A program made the translations under genes and the position numbers. Below the pieces are notes generated by a model, which worked only from the letters and a program-made list of their open reading frames with translations, did not search any database and was not told the origin of the DNA. Shown here piece after piece: positions 35,066-46,275 of a stretch of DNA of 64,000 nt. Every line of letters begins with the position of its first letter. Position 1 is the stretch's first letter. The stretch is from Aporrectodea caliginosa. Lineage: Eukaryota; Annelida; Clitellata; Crassiclitellata; Lumbricidae. The stretch is from NCBI GenBank assembly GCA_020284085.1, contig JACEVL010000019.1, positions 2,797,498 to 2,861,497 of the forward strand, in the 5' to 3' direction.

Positions 35066-35752
35066 TTGACTCCGCACTTTCCCTCAAACCTCAAATAGCT
35101 GCCATCTCTCGGGCATGCTTGTTTCATCTCAGGAAAATCCGACAGCTTCGCTCTACTCTTGACTCAGCATCACTAAAAACACTAAAACACTGCCTTATTC
35201 TTACGCGACTTGACTACTGCAACTCGGTACTCTATGGTCTCCCTGAATGCACGCTGCTTCCTCTAACTAGAATACTGCATCAGGCTGCAAGACTGTGTCT
35301 TGGACTCTCTTACCGAGACCATATCACACCTGCTCTTCGTTGTCTACACTGGCTTCCTGTCTGTGAGCGTATCCGCTTCAAGCTGGCACTCCTCATGTAC
35401 AGAGCATGCACAGATCATCTCCCTTCCTACTTGTCTTCCATGGTCACACCTTGCAACTCTGTTAAAGGTCGCTCCTCTCTTCGATCAGCATCTGCTGGAA
35501 AGTATGTTGTTCCTGGCACGCGTCTTGTTTTTGGCCGTCGCTCATTCACAGTTGCCGGTCCTTCCATCTGGAACTCTCTACCTCCTCATGTTCGCAACTC
35601 TCTTAGCGAGACTGTTTTTCGCTCTAAACTTAAAACTTACCTCTTTCAGTCTATTTATGGCTCTTAATAGTTGCCCAGCTTCAATGTGCACTTCTGAACT
35701 TTGTAAGGAGGGCATTATCAAATTACAGTTGTATTGTATTATTGTATTATAG
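35066..35752 (+). pseudogene. 5'-truncated CR1/L2-like LINE (ORF2 C-terminus)
   Basis: The open frame runs to the stop at about 35665. It encodes DSALSLKPQI, LDYCNSVLYGLP, HQAARLCLGL, LHWLPVCERIRFKLALL, YLSSMV, the paired RSSLRSAS and VPGTRLVFGRRSF, GPSIWNSLPPHVR and a final LKTYLFQSIY. This is the characteristic C-terminal third of CR1/L2/Rex-type reverse transcriptases. The catalytic FADD is not included. The 3' end is TTGTATTGTATTATTGTATT, a short-repeat tail as in CR1/L2. It lies opposite in strand to, and splits, the surrounding transposon gene. There is no internal stop, so it is comparatively young. Confidence 0.9.
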
Positions 35753-36689
35753 TAATGGCAGACCCTCCAGTAGGTCCAGATAAAGAGCCAAAAACAGCCA
35801 GAGGAAGTTCCATGACATGATGGCGGCAAGCCATCCAGGTTAATTCTTTCTAATTTGAATTCTCAATAAAAGTGAAGGCACCGTTCTTCAGGCGAGTAAG
35901 CCATATTGCTGGCAGTGCTGTCATAGACTTTATACCACGAACTAGACTCCGAAGTCCGAAGACCCCAGTCACCCAGAATCCTCAGGCAGGCTTCAGCTTG
36001 TTCGTTACCAGTTCTGCAGCCAATTTTTGGAACTCCCAGTATATATCTCTTCTCCGTAACCTATGACTAGTACTGCAAGTCTGTCACCTGCTCCTCATGG
36101 TTCTTGTAGCATGATCGTAGGATGGAACTTTTGTTGGAAGATGGGACCCATACAGTTTTTTCTGTGCCCTTATCTATCAGCCAAACTTCAGCACCGCTTC
36201 TTCTCTTTGCCATTATTGTGTTTATGAGCTATGTCAAAACTCTACAGCCAACTCTCTTCAATTCCTAATCTTCACCAATGTACTAATAAATCTGACTAAG
36301 TAGGCTACAAAAGTTTACAGTTTTAAAAGCAATTTTAAAAATTCCAACATTGCATTCTACATCAAAGAATATTTAACAATGTTAGATTGGTATTTCTAAA
36401 GGTCAGTTTAAAACAACAGTTCAAAATTAAGTAATAAGCGGTTCTACTAATTGTTTTGAGTACAGTCGATAATTTCCACTATTGCATGGTATTATCAAGA
36501 GAATGTTTGGCGACCTTGAGCGACCTGTAAAAATGCTCCAATTTGCTTCAGATTTGGTCTACATCTCACTTAGGAGAGGTAGAACAGATTTAAACTTGTG
36601 GAGCATAGTTCTGCTAAAGATGAAATTTTACCATTGTGTCGTGGACCACCCTAATATATATATATATGTACCAGAGCGTTGAATGGCAA

Positions 36690-38096
36690 TTTTGGTTTCG
36701 ATTTGATGATTTGCAGATTACGAAAGCAATTGCCAATTATGGCGTCGGTCTTTTGGAACAGAGAGGGTGTTCTGGTGATTGAAGACTTGGATCGAGAACA
36801 GATATTCACAGGTGCCTACTGCTGAATTAATCCGGAAACTGCGTTCAGCTATCGAGGAAAAACGTCGGCGAAGGATGCACCAAGGAGTGCTGCTTCATGA
36901 CGACCACGCACCAGCCCCCACATCCCCTGTATGCCCGTGCTATCCTCGAATGAGGCTTTGAACTGCTTATTTACCCGGCCAGTGCGGCCACGTCTGATTT
37001 TCATATGTTCAGAATTTTGAAAGATTAACTCCTTGGACATGCTTCTGAAAGCGATGAAGATGTCATTGAGGACATAAATGACTTGATTAAGCAGCGTCAT
37101 GGGATATTCGTCGTGGACGGTGTATTAAATATACCCCGCAGCCGATCGAGTCGATCGATCGAGTCGATCATAAACTCGGTCAAGTCGAGTCGATCGAAAA
37201 ATCGTCGACTCGATCGACTCGTCGATCGAGTCGATCGTAAACTCTGGCCAAGTCGAGTCGATCGTTGTTTGCTCGACTCGACTCGACTCTGAAATATTTT
37301 ACTTACTATTTCTTCACAAAATGACAGACCTTATGATATAATGACGTAATTCTGTGTAAACACACAACTATACCGTATGAACCTATTACGAAGTTCAGTG
37401 CAAATAATGAACCTCTTTTCGCTTGCTTATTAGTGGAAGTTATAAAGATACTTTCTTTCACAGTTTAACTATAATAGATAGATATTACACGTCCTCTACT
37501 GCCGTCTTATTTGTTGAGCTGGTACTAATTTATGTACCGTACAGTTAGGAGATTCCATTGTAGCCTAGCTGCCTAGCTGATCAAGTCGACAGATTTAGCG
37601 AGGCTTAATCCTTACAAGTCAACCACAGGCCGACACGATGTCATTATAATACCTGAACTGTTACTTACCAGTTCAATTACAGTTGATGCTTAAGTTTGTA
37701 CATTAGACACCAGAGCTATAGAAGTTATAACTGCAATTACAGTTGTTAATAGAACTGTTATAAATTGACAGTTTGAGGAAGAGCGTGCAATTGAAATACA
37801 TGAGCAATTTAGATACTGGATTATAAGAATGCAACAGTAGTCAGCAATTTTGGTCAAGAAACTACAGTCCAAGTCGACGAAGTCGATCGAGTCGATCGTC
37901 GGCCGAGCCAAGTCGATCGTATAGACTCGACTCGATCGACTGCGGGGTATAGGGTGTAAACTGACTTGAACAATAAACATCTCTCCGGAAAATGTGTTGC
38001 ACTTGGTGGAGACTATAATGTTGAAAAACTGTAAAGTGATTTTGATTGAAGTCGTCTGCTCGTATGTTTTTCTCACTACTTATTGATCAACCCTCG
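36690..38096 (+). pseudogene. Tc1/mariner transposase, decayed and split by an insertion
   Basis: Plus-strand fragments in shifting frames match mariner. 36725-36890 carries MASVFWNREGVLVIEDL, ELIRKLRSAIEEKRR and GVLLHDDHAPAPTS (the HDNAPAHTS catalytic region with the second aspartate). 36990-37100 carries DEDVIEDINDLI. After an 820-bp insertion (37130-37951), 38000-38040 carries KCVALGGDYNVEKL, the usual C-terminus. The right end is CTTATTGATCAACCCTCG (about 38077-38094), whose complement CGAGGGTTGATCAATAAG is a mariner-type ITR next to TA. The N-terminal half and left ITR are lost next to the end of the neighbouring element at 36654. This is dead. Confidence 0.85.
37130..37951. mobile_element. 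Non-autonomous element with TATACCCCGCAG ends rich in TCGATCGAGTCGA
   Basis: Inverted ends TATACCCCGCAG (37130) and CTGCGGGGTATA (to 37951). Both ends carry arrays of the palindromic words GATCGAGTCGATC and GAGTCGAGTCGA (37142-37290 and 37865-37945). The interior is AT-rich and non-coding. It splits the mariner pseudogene, so it is younger. The TA or TATA at the edges is a plausible target duplication. Confidence 0.8.
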
Positions 38097-38420
38097 TATA
38101 TATATATGTATGTATATGTAATTGTGTCTATTTTTAATACACAGCTATAATAGGCCTAATTGTGTTCATGTATCAAGACACTTCTAGAAAACCTTTTAAA
38201 TATCTCATGTATAAAGAGCTCTTCATGTGCTAGTACTTGAATCCTATGTTTATACAACAGATATATACACGCGATAAACTTTATGTATATATACTTGTAG
38301 ATATAGATATATTTATATTTAAGTGTCAGTTTTTAAGGGATTTATGTGATAAGCGAAGCCCGAGGGAAATGCAGAGGAACATATTTAGATCTTCTGCGTC
38401 ATTTCCTTCGAGGTTAAACG
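38097..38420. other. AT-rich spacer
   Basis: TA-rich DNA with one TAGGCCTA at 38151. No gene is recognised. Confidence 0.6.
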
Positions 38421-38910
38421 CACATAGATCTGTCTCTGTCTGCCTCTCTTCCTGTCTCTCACTCTCCTCTCTCTCTCTCTTCCTGTATCTCTCTCTTCCT
38501 GTCACTCACTCTGTGTCTCACTCTGCACTCTGTCTCTCTGTTTCGGTCTCTCTGTCTGTCTCTTTATCTGTTTGCCTGTCTCTCTATCTGTCTGTCTGTC
38601 TGTCTGTCTGTCTCAGTCTGTCTGTCTGTCTGTCTCTCCTCCACCTCTCTTCTGTTCTTTGGTTATTGCATTTCGGTGACTGGTCATCGATTGACAAACG
38701 AAATCAGAGGATCGACGGATGATGGAGTGATTGATGGATGATGTATTTATGAGTGAATGAATAGATATTCGGTGGATGAGGGATGGATTCTTTCTGTGTA
38801 TTGAAGGAAGGATGGAAAGATGGATGAATGGAAGATAAAGACAAAGTAACAAGGAAGTAAAGCAGAATGGATAGAGGGACTGAAGGAGAGAGAAGAATAA
38901 ACGAAAGAAG

Positions 38911-38944
<34 letters not shown>

Positions 38945-39260
38945 AAGGAGGGAAACAATGAGAGAAAAGAAGGAAATGAAGAAGAAAAGAAGGAGTGAAG
39001 GATAGATTGGATGGATGAATAGATGGATGGATAGATGAGTAGATGGATAGATGGATGGATGGATGGATGGATGGATGGATGGATGGTTGGATGGATAGAT
39101 GAGAGGAATGAAAAGAATGAAGAAAGAATGGGTGAAAGAAACAAAGAAAAAAAGTAAGAAAGGAAGGAGGGAGGGAAAGAATGAGAGAAAAGAAGGGAAG
39201 GAAGAAGGGAATGATGGGTGGGTGAGTGGGTGGGTGGATGGACGGATGGACTGCTTGGCT
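38421..39260. repeat. (TCTG)n/(TCTC)n, then GATG/GAAG repeats
   Basis: 38421-38640 is (TCTC)n and (TCTG)n on the plus strand. 38700-39260 is built of GATG, GAAA, GAAG and GGAT units. The strand composition switches from pyrimidine to purine near 38650. The long S/I/H/P-rich frames are repeat artefacts. Confidence 0.93.
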
Positions 39261-39530
39261 GACCTCTTCTAATCTTGACACTGGTTCATTGCAGATAACT
39301 CCGGAGCGACTCGGCTTTCTTCGGCTTTCTTCGGTCTTCGTAGAATCACTGTGCACTCCGTAACCTTCCGATCATATCTAGTCTGAGACTTGAAGTGACA
39401 AACTCAATCGGTCGATTCACGTCGGTTGGCGTTTGTGGACCAAGTGACTGACCGATTATAGGACTTCTTATCTGCTGATGCGGAAGAGTGCTTAGCCAGC
39501 CAGAAACAAACAGGTCACGATGCATAGTCA
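39261..39530. other. Non-repetitive spacer
   Basis: About 270 bases of complex sequence between microsatellites. No family is recognised. Confidence 0.5.
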
Positions 39531-40322
39531 ATGGAGGGAGGGAGGGAGGATAGACGAACGGATCTATAGACGGAAGGATGGGTGAATGGAGAGAGGTATG
39601 GATGTTTACATGTATGGATGAATGAATGGATAATGGATGTGGATAGATGGATGGATGATGGATGGGTGGAGGGATGGATGGAAGGATGGATGGATGAATG
39701 GATGGATGCATGAATGCCCGATATGCACTGTAGAGAGGAGAATTGAGTCCGTATGGATGAATGCATGAATGGCTATTAGCGCCGTGTATTGAGATGGCTG
39801 TCTGAATGTTAGTACTTAAGATTTATGATCTTCTGTCATTTGTGTTCTTGTGAGTTTCAATATGAATGGATGGATGGAGTCAACCGGATTGGTAGATGGA
39901 TATTATATTATATGATGGATAGATGAATGAATAGGTATATGGATGTGATGGATGGATGTAGGGTGAGAGGAATATGGAGAGGAGAAGAAGAAGATGAGAT
40001 AAGACGAGAGGAGAGGGTGGAGGAAGAAGAAGGAGAAGGAGGAGGAGAAGTAGGAGGAGGAGGAGGAGAGGAGGAGGAGGAGAGGAGGAGGAGGTGAAGG
40101 AGGAGGCGGGATGAAGAAGAAGTGGAGGTAGAGGAGGAGGAAGAAGAGGAGTAGGAGAAGTAAGCTGAGGATGAACAAGAGCTGGAAGATGAGGAGGAGG
40201 AGGGTGAGAAGTAATATGAGAATGGACAAGAGTAGGAGGAGGAGGAGGAAGATGAGGAGGAGGAGGAGGAGGAAGATGAGGAGGAATATGAGGAGGAGGA
40301 AGATGAGGAGGAGGAGGAGGCC
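39531..40322 (+). repeat. (GGAT)n/(GATGGAT)n and polypurine GGA tract
   Basis: 39531-39775 and 39865-39955 are GGAT/GAAT repeats. 39960-40322 is nearly pure purine (GGA, GAAGAG and GATGAG units). Confidence 0.93.
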
Positions 40323-41609
40323 ACTGAATGCTATGCATTGTTTTTGTGAACTACATAATAGCGGTCCGTCGCTTTATTTTTAACAGACGGAATACGAATG
40401 TCGCTTTGGTCAATTAGTGAATAGGAGATTCCTCCTTGGCCGGAAATAACGAAGACAGATCAACAAAAATAACACACGACACAGAATGGCTAGAAAGAGA
40501 GACGACGGAGGGAGGAAGGGACGGAGGGACGGAGGAAGGGACGGAGTGAGGGAGGCAGGAAGAAAGGAAGGAATGGCATACATGTAGCGCTATTTTAGTT
40601 TTGCCTTGAGTTTTAGTTTTAATAATAATAATAATAATTACGACAATTTATATGGCGCCGTAACACGGCCACGCCGTTACAAGGGCGACTAGTTATTATT
40701 AGTATGTTAATCAGCATTGAAAATGGTACCAGATTCCGTTGAGAAACCTTTTGTTTCAATTTTCTTAGGGTTAAACCATATAATTATTGACCCGTCTATA
40801 GTTTCACATGCTAAGTGTTTTAGTTATTATTAGTTTTAGCTATTTCGCCAAGTTTTAGTTTTAGTTAAGATTATTATTAGTTCTACATGCTAGGGGTTTT
40901 TAGTTATTATTAGTTTTAGTTTTTGAAGTTATTTCGCCGAGTCTGGCAATATTTTTTCCGCATACAGCTTTTGCACCAAAAAGGATTCACTCGCTACAAT
41001 CTGTTTCTAATCGATACTTAAAATAGTCCCATACTGCACTAGTTTTAGGTCTACCACCTAAATTTAGTTCGGACATCTTATAAAATTTCAAAGATCGGAA
41101 GATTACCGAACGAAGTGCTGATTATAAAACGCGTATATCCAAAAACATTGGTAGGTTTTCGTTATGCGTTTTCTTTTTGGATTTCGTTATGCGTTTTCGT
41201 TATTATTAGTTTCGACTGGTTTAGTTTAGTTTTTATTTCGTTATCGTTTTTCCTCTAGTTTTCGTTTTTGTTTTAGTTTTAGTTAACTAAAACCTTTTGT
41301 TTCGTTAACGAAGGTTTTCGTTTTAGTTTTCGTTAACGAAAACAACATTAGGACCTACATACATGTAACATAGCATAACATTTTCGTATACTATTAATAA
41401 TATGTTCGTTTTATCGTTTAGACACCTATAAATAGTTTTCAAATAATGCTATAAAGATACATTACACTTTGCGCAATCGCAAAATGTTACCTAATCTTTG
41501 TGGGAGTTCTGCGCATGTGCGCATGTCGGTCATAATAAAAACAATACTAATAACAGTATTCTTTATAATTTCAAACTGTCATTACAAGTTATGATCGGTT
41601 GATTTCAAG
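40323..41609. other. Spacer; TTTTAG/TTTCG-repeat DNA
   Basis: 40600-41345 is rich in the words TTTTAGTT, ATTATTAGTTTTAG and TTTTCGTTA, similar in style to the AACTAAA-rich tract at 16175-16310. A purine-rich GGGAC/GGAGG run lies at 40505-40570. No gene is seen. Confidence 0.55.
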
Positions 41610-41800
41610 TTATTACAGGAGTCGAATTTAACTGTATGGCAGCCATGCAAGGCGCCCATCTGTACTATTGCTCATTTTACCAACGCCATCTGGCGAATGA
41701 AAGGATGAGTTGACCTTTAGAAGGGTAGAGTTAATCGATCCCGCGACCAAGCTGATCTTCTGCTCTTCGCACCATAGTGTTACCATTCACCTAAACACCC
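41610..41800 (+). repeat. Dispersed repeat family S5
   Basis: Second copy of the 29925-30115 unit, in the same orientation, with GGCAGCCATGCAAGGCGCCC and TTTTACCAACGCCATCTGG. Confidence 0.8.
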
Positions 41801-41814
41801 TCCCAATGGAATGG

Positions 41815-42495
41815 AGGGAGGAAGAAAGAAAGAGAGAGAGAGAGGGGGAGAGGGAGAGGGAGAGAGGGAGAGAGAGAGGAGGGAGACGGAGACGGAGCAG
41901 TGGTTAAATTCAGCCGGATCTGAGATCAAGCATCCCATATTTACGATCCGTCACCTGAGATCCACCACCCTAAGGGAGGTGACCTGTCTGTCACCCAAAT
42001 GTATTTATGGCCGAAATAATCGATCATGTGTGCAGCGTTTCACACATTTTGTATGTTTTCCGAATAGAGGATAGCGAGTATCGATTGTCCTTATAGGCTT
42101 AGGTTTTGGAATTGAAAACTGTGGAGATACGCAACTTCTGGATGAGCTATTTTACCAAGGAGGAAGGGAGGGAAGAAGAAAGGAAGGAAGGAAGGAAGGA
42201 AGGAAGGAAGGAAGGAAGGAAGGAAGGAAGGAAGGAAGGAAGGAAGGAAGGAAAGGAAGGAGGGAAGGAAGGAAGGAAGGAAGGAAAGGGAAGGAAGGAA
42301 GGAAGGAAGGAAGGAAGGAAGGAAGGAAGGAAGGAAGGAAGAAAGGAGGGAAGGAAGGAAGGAAGGAGGGAAGGAAGGAAGGAAGGAAGGAAGGAAGGAA
42401 GGAAGAAAGGAAGAAAGGAAGGAAGGAATGAAGGAAGGAAAAAGAAAGGAAGGAAGGAAGGGAGGAAGGGAGGGTGGAAGGGAGGGAGAAAGAAT
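41815..42495 (+). repeat. (GAGA)n and (GGAA)n polypurine tracts
   Basis: 41815-41890 is (GAGAGG)n. 42150-42495 is nearly pure (GGAA)n with GAAA and GGGA variants. Between them 41891-42149 is complex DNA without a recognisable gene. The EGRK-repeat frame over 42106-42588 is an artefact. Confidence 0.93.
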
Positions 42496-43862
42496 GAGGA
42501 GTGGGCTTATAGGATAAAGCGACGAAGAGAGTTCATTTTGGTGCCGATCACTTCATCTACCGCATATAAAAACGATCGTTCCGGCTGAATTTATTCACCC
42601 ATTACATATACATTATATGTCTATGTGTGCGCGTGTATGCGTGTATGTATGTGTGAATGTATGCATGGATGCGTCTAGACGCTCTATTAAAGCGACTTTT
42701 ATGTGCGTCACAAAAGAGTTGGCTGCGTCAAACTAAATATAGCTGGAGTCGTTAAGGACAAAACGTCACTCAATAAGCGAATGGTGGTCCATTAACTATT
42801 TGAGTGCATATGCATATAAATATATAATATATATACATATATATATATATATTAAAAATATATGAATTATATATATATACGTAAATGTATGAGCATCATT
42901 ATACATATTCACAAAAGACCTATTATGAGAGTAATAGTTTATATAACCTGCATTTGATCATATTATAGGCGTATATGAGTGGATGAGGGCCATGTACTGC
43001 GTGACTTGCTCCCGCCGGTCAAAGCCGCTTTCTTCCATCTGCGCCCACGGACCCATAACCGCAAATCTCTCCGATAGATTGTATGATGAGTAACATAATT
43101 AGGATGATATATCGGATTTAGGAATTAGGATACTATGTCTGATCTTAGAATATTTTAATGTCTTGATCAGCTCAATGGATGACGTATGTTTATTACCTTG
43201 ACTGTAAACCAAACTGCGGTTAGCAAGTGGTCAGTTAAAAATATTCCTATCTTATACACAGGCGAGAGACTCTGTGGGAGCCTTGGGTCAGTTGGGTGCG
43301 AATGCACCCATACATAGGAGAGTTCAGTGGATGCGTCGCAACCACCAGAAGAATTCGGACCTTACATTCTAATTTTTACAGTAAATTCCAGGAATCTCAC
43401 AAACTTGAGAAGTACAAGTACAGCACAAATATCCAACATTGCATGATCTCACAGCCACAAATAATAAAGAATTATAAGACTGAAAAGTATGAACATAACC
43501 GATTTCGTTTCGAAATAGTTTTTGGTTGGAGGCTGCTTCACGAAAATTAGTTTCTTTCGAATCTCTTTTTATAACAATCAGTTTCTGTTTTCTGTTTGGT
43601 TGTTTATCAATTTAGTCTGCTAATGACCGCTTTTATATTCTCGTCTAAAACACTTTCACATCTGTGGCTGAGTTGTACAGACCAGAGACAATTTAGAATT
43701 GGTAGATAATAATGCGTTTTTCTTACTTAATAACAATTAAATTTAAAAAACTGATTCATCAATTATTTTAATTAATATTCAATGCTATAGCTATTTTCAA
43801 AGAATTTTTTTTACTAAATAACATAGTATTACGATTAATCTGTTAAATGAATACTAAATGCA
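42496..43862. other. Spacer with LINE tail fragment
   Basis: TA-rich stretch at 42800-42890. 43205-43250 holds a LINE-tail copy (AAACCAAACTGCGGTTAGCA) related to those at 28.2 and 58.35 kb. A frame at 43296-43550 has no recognisable motif. No gene is supported. Confidence 0.5.
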
Positions 43863-45420
43863 ATGTGGCGAGTTTTAGTCAATGATAGGTCAACGCGACT
43901 ATTCTCAACTCACAATGATAGATTAGGTCAGTGTTATAATGAGTTGTACAGACAACGCTATTTCGAGATCATGGACACACTGGCATCTGGCCTAGAGAAC
44001 AGATTAACATCTAAGGTTTTTGAGCACTTGACAGACATTGAGAAGTTCATTAGAGGACAGTCGAATGGTGAAAGTATCGTCAATTTTTTCAAGGACGACC
44101 TAGACGTTGATTGGTTAACCCTAGGGCTACCAAACTTTTTTTGTAACACTGGGTACCAAGAGGGGTGGTTACCACCCCCCACCCCTGGATTTCGTGTTTG
44201 GTTTTATATATCATAACTTGTAATATAGCAATGGATTCAGCATTCATTTCTGCACAGAATGGTATATTTAGTTGTACATTATGTGAATGCACCTCGAAAT
44301 TACATCACTTTTAACAACGGAACCCATTAATTAGCAATATTGTATATTATTGCGTACATTTTGTACTTTTGGATAAACAAATATAAGATTACGTGTGTTT
44401 TGAAACTAATCTATGTTTAAAAGATACACACAATCATCCCTACACATGTTTATATAGTATAAATGTACATCCATACATATATATCCATACATATATATAT
44501 CGGTTTACTTTGTAATGCTGTATTCAGCCATTTTCACACAGATTACGCGTATTATTATTTATTTTGATCACTTCCGGTATTCAAAAGACAAAGATGTAGG
44601 TATGCAAATGAAGCCCTACATTCCCTCTAAAGCATGGTATCTTTGTTTCTCTTCCAGGAAGACAAATGAATACGCTACAGACAAAAAACTAAAGGGGGAG
44701 TGCTTCCATTCAGCCATTTTTCACGCATATTACGCGTATTATTATTTATTTTAAGCACTTCCGGTTGTCTAAGGTCAACTCAGTGACCATAAAAATGTAG
44801 CCCCACATTCCCTCTATAGAATAGTATAATTTGTGTCTCTTAATATTAAATGACGGATAAGATATAGTCGAAAATCTAGGGGGGTGGTATCCACCCCCTG
44901 GTACCTCGGGTATATTGGGTATAACTTTTGAACGGTGTGAGATATCATCTCACATTTTACCTCAAAACATGTGTAAATGAACCCCCTACAGCTACCTAAA
45001 AGGTCAAATTTTTATTCCATACGGAAAAAGTTTGAGATGAAAAAAACCTAGGGGGTGGCAACCACCACCCCCTTGGTAGCCCGAGGGTTAAGACTGCATT
45101 GTGACATGTTTCTTGACATTGCTGGACAGCGCTTGAAGCTTTAATGTCTTTCATGAATCAGGACAGGACATGATTAAACTGTCAGAACTCTTACCAGAAC
45201 TAGTTAAGCTCTTCTGCTTTGTACTGACAGTTCCTGTCACAACGTACACAGCTCAGCAGTCATTCTAAGCCCTTCGTAGACTGAAAACACATCTCAGGTC
45301 TACAATGACACAGGAGTGATTAACAACATTGCCATCCTTCATGTTCACAAAAGCCTGTGTGCAGAACTTGCTAATGATTTTATCGAACGCTGCAGTGTTA
45401 GACGAAATACATTTCAATGT
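43863..45420 (+). pseudogene. hAT-family (zf-MYM1/DUF4371-type) transposase, split by a TTAA element
   Basis: 43863-44114 encodes ELYRQRYFEIMDTLASGLE with HLTDIEKFI, as in the middle of zf-MYM type 1-like hAT proteins. A 969-bp element interrupts at TTAA (44115). The frame resumes at 45088 in phase across a single TTAA: DWL + RLHCDMFLDI. After a stop, 45165-45420 encodes the C-terminal dimerisation domain: SELLPELVKLF, VLTVPVTTYTAQQSF, ALRRLKTHLRSTMTQE, then LHVHKSLCAEL and RCSVRRNTF. At least three in-frame stops show it was decaying. The 5' part and DDE core are not visible. Domesticated family members exist in animals, but this copy is broken. Confidence 0.82.
44115..45091 (+). mobile_element. 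TTAA-type (piggyBac/Kolobok-like) non-autonomous element
   Basis: The element is 44119-45087 (969 bp), with TTAA on both sides (44115-44118 and 45088-45091). Inverted ends are CCCTAGGGCTACCAA and TTGGTAGCCCGAGGG, each followed by a GGGTGG-type CG/G run. It contains a ~190-bp internal direct repeat (about 44515 and 44705, each with ATTACGCGTATTATTATTTA). It is inserted in a hAT coding frame, and removing it plus one TTAA restores continuity. TTAA targeting is typical of piggyBac and also of Kolobok, and the interior does not decide between them. A half copy is at 14907-15276. Confidence 0.9.
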
Positions 45421-45649
45421 TTTTCACATGTAAAATATACAGTCCACTATAGTGTCTTCTTCACAAGCAGCAATAAACTATGCAATACATGTATGCTATT
45501 TGTCATCATTTGTTTCTTTTTTTTCATGGGTTTTAATAGCCTGTGGACCTATTAAGTAATAAACAGTAACAGTTTGCTAACTGTACAATAAATTTACAAA
45601 TGTCCTATTTGTCCTCGACCTAAAAGACACCCGCCTTAACATCTGCTGT

Positions 45650-45815
45650 GTGCCCTCTCTGATCCCTCTGGAAACCGGACTCGGACCTCCCTCGGACTAC
45701 TCTTTTGGACAACCCCTCTGACTATACGCAGCGCTCGTGAATAAGCTGGTGCCCTGCGCTTGGCTTTCGAGTGGCTCTTTAGAAGTTTGGAGATTACGAT
45801 TACGATTACGATTAC
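45650..45815 (+). repeat. Dispersed repeat family S4
   Basis: CAGCGCTCGTGAATAAGCTG, then GTGGCTCTTTAGAAGTTTGG and (ACGATT)n at the 3' end. Confidence 0.75.
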
Positions 45816-45819
45816 GATA

Positions 45820-46275
45820 GGGGCCGTCCATAAAGTACGTCACGCTCCAGGGGAGGGGGTTTAAGAAAGTGTGACAGTTTGTGACAGGGGAGGGGGTCAG
45901 GCCATGTGTGACGTCACACATTTATTTATTTTTATTTTATTTATAATTTATTTTTTATTTTTTTAGTAGAATTTCATAGCTTTAAAAATAATTTTCAAAA
46001 ATTTTCTGAAACATTTTAATTAGTTTTATGTCAAAATAGCATGAAATGCATATCTCCTGAATGTGTTTTTCACGATTCCTCTCGCTAGGAGCGCTAGTAA
46101 TAATGCTGTTGCGAAGCCTTGTTTATGTATTAGCCTTGCTTTCGGAAGTATTATTATTTCTATGTTGAAAGTGTGACGTACTTTAGGGGGGGGGGTCCGA
46201 GTTTTGTGACAGTTTGTGACAGGGGAGGGGGGTAAAATGGTCAAAAATAGCGTGACGTACTTTATGGACGGCCCC
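45820..46275. mobile_element. MITE with GGGGCCGTCCATAAAGTACG ends
   Basis: 456 bp. The inverted ends read GGGGCCGTCCATAAAGTACG and CGTACTTTATGGACGGCCCC. Each is followed inward by a second inverted block (GTGTGACAGTTTGTGACAGG on the left, with a GTTTGTGACAGGGGAGGGGG copy near the right). ATA on either side could be a 3-bp target duplication. No coding capacity. The superfamily is not assigned. Confidence 0.88.

Larger units (their letters stand above)
31990..36060 (-). pseudogene. Transposon gene (CRHHVMEL / EDYEEF family), disrupted by insertions
   Basis: Reading on the minus strand from high to low coordinate: GVPKIGCRTGNEQAEA with DWGL (about 36040-35960), then MACRHHVMELPLAVFGS (about 35835-35755); a LINE interrupts; then FQQSWPHIDQ, REDYEEFLKLSLIF and ARWMLKAIFSIKI (35060-34720) up to FWHEAPLPMRAPLND (about 34700-34675); a hAT insertion; then the C-terminal part (32600-31990) with a KQFLLQLVKCCRNT-like ending. 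The gene has frameshifts and several stops. The motif order equals that of 13496-14500, so both derive from one family. The protein is probably the transposase or an accessory protein of the outer element; its catalytic residues could not be identified. Confidence 0.75.
31747..36654 (-). mobile_element. DNA transposon with TTAGGGTGGTCCA ends (outer shell of a nest)
   Basis: Inverted ends TTAGGGTGGTCCA (31747) and TGGACCACCCTAA (ends 36654), both abutting (TA)n. The element carries a decayed minus-strand gene (see 31990-36060). It has been invaded by a hAT element (32603-34673), which itself holds a MULE-like MITE, and by a CR1-like LINE (35066-35752). Without these it would be about 2.1 kb. 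A relative with TTAGGGTGTCCCAT ends and the same gene lies at 13.5-14.9 kb. Its superfamily is not assigned; target duplication in (TA)n is unreadable. Confidence 0.8.

Noticed and set aside
38613..40383. Ser/His/Pro/Ile-rich frames up to 247 codons
   Set aside because: They cover GATG/GGAT microsatellites and a polypurine tract in overlapping frames on one strand.
42106..42588. A 160-codon frame of repeated KEGR
   Set aside because: (GGAA)n microsatellite translation.
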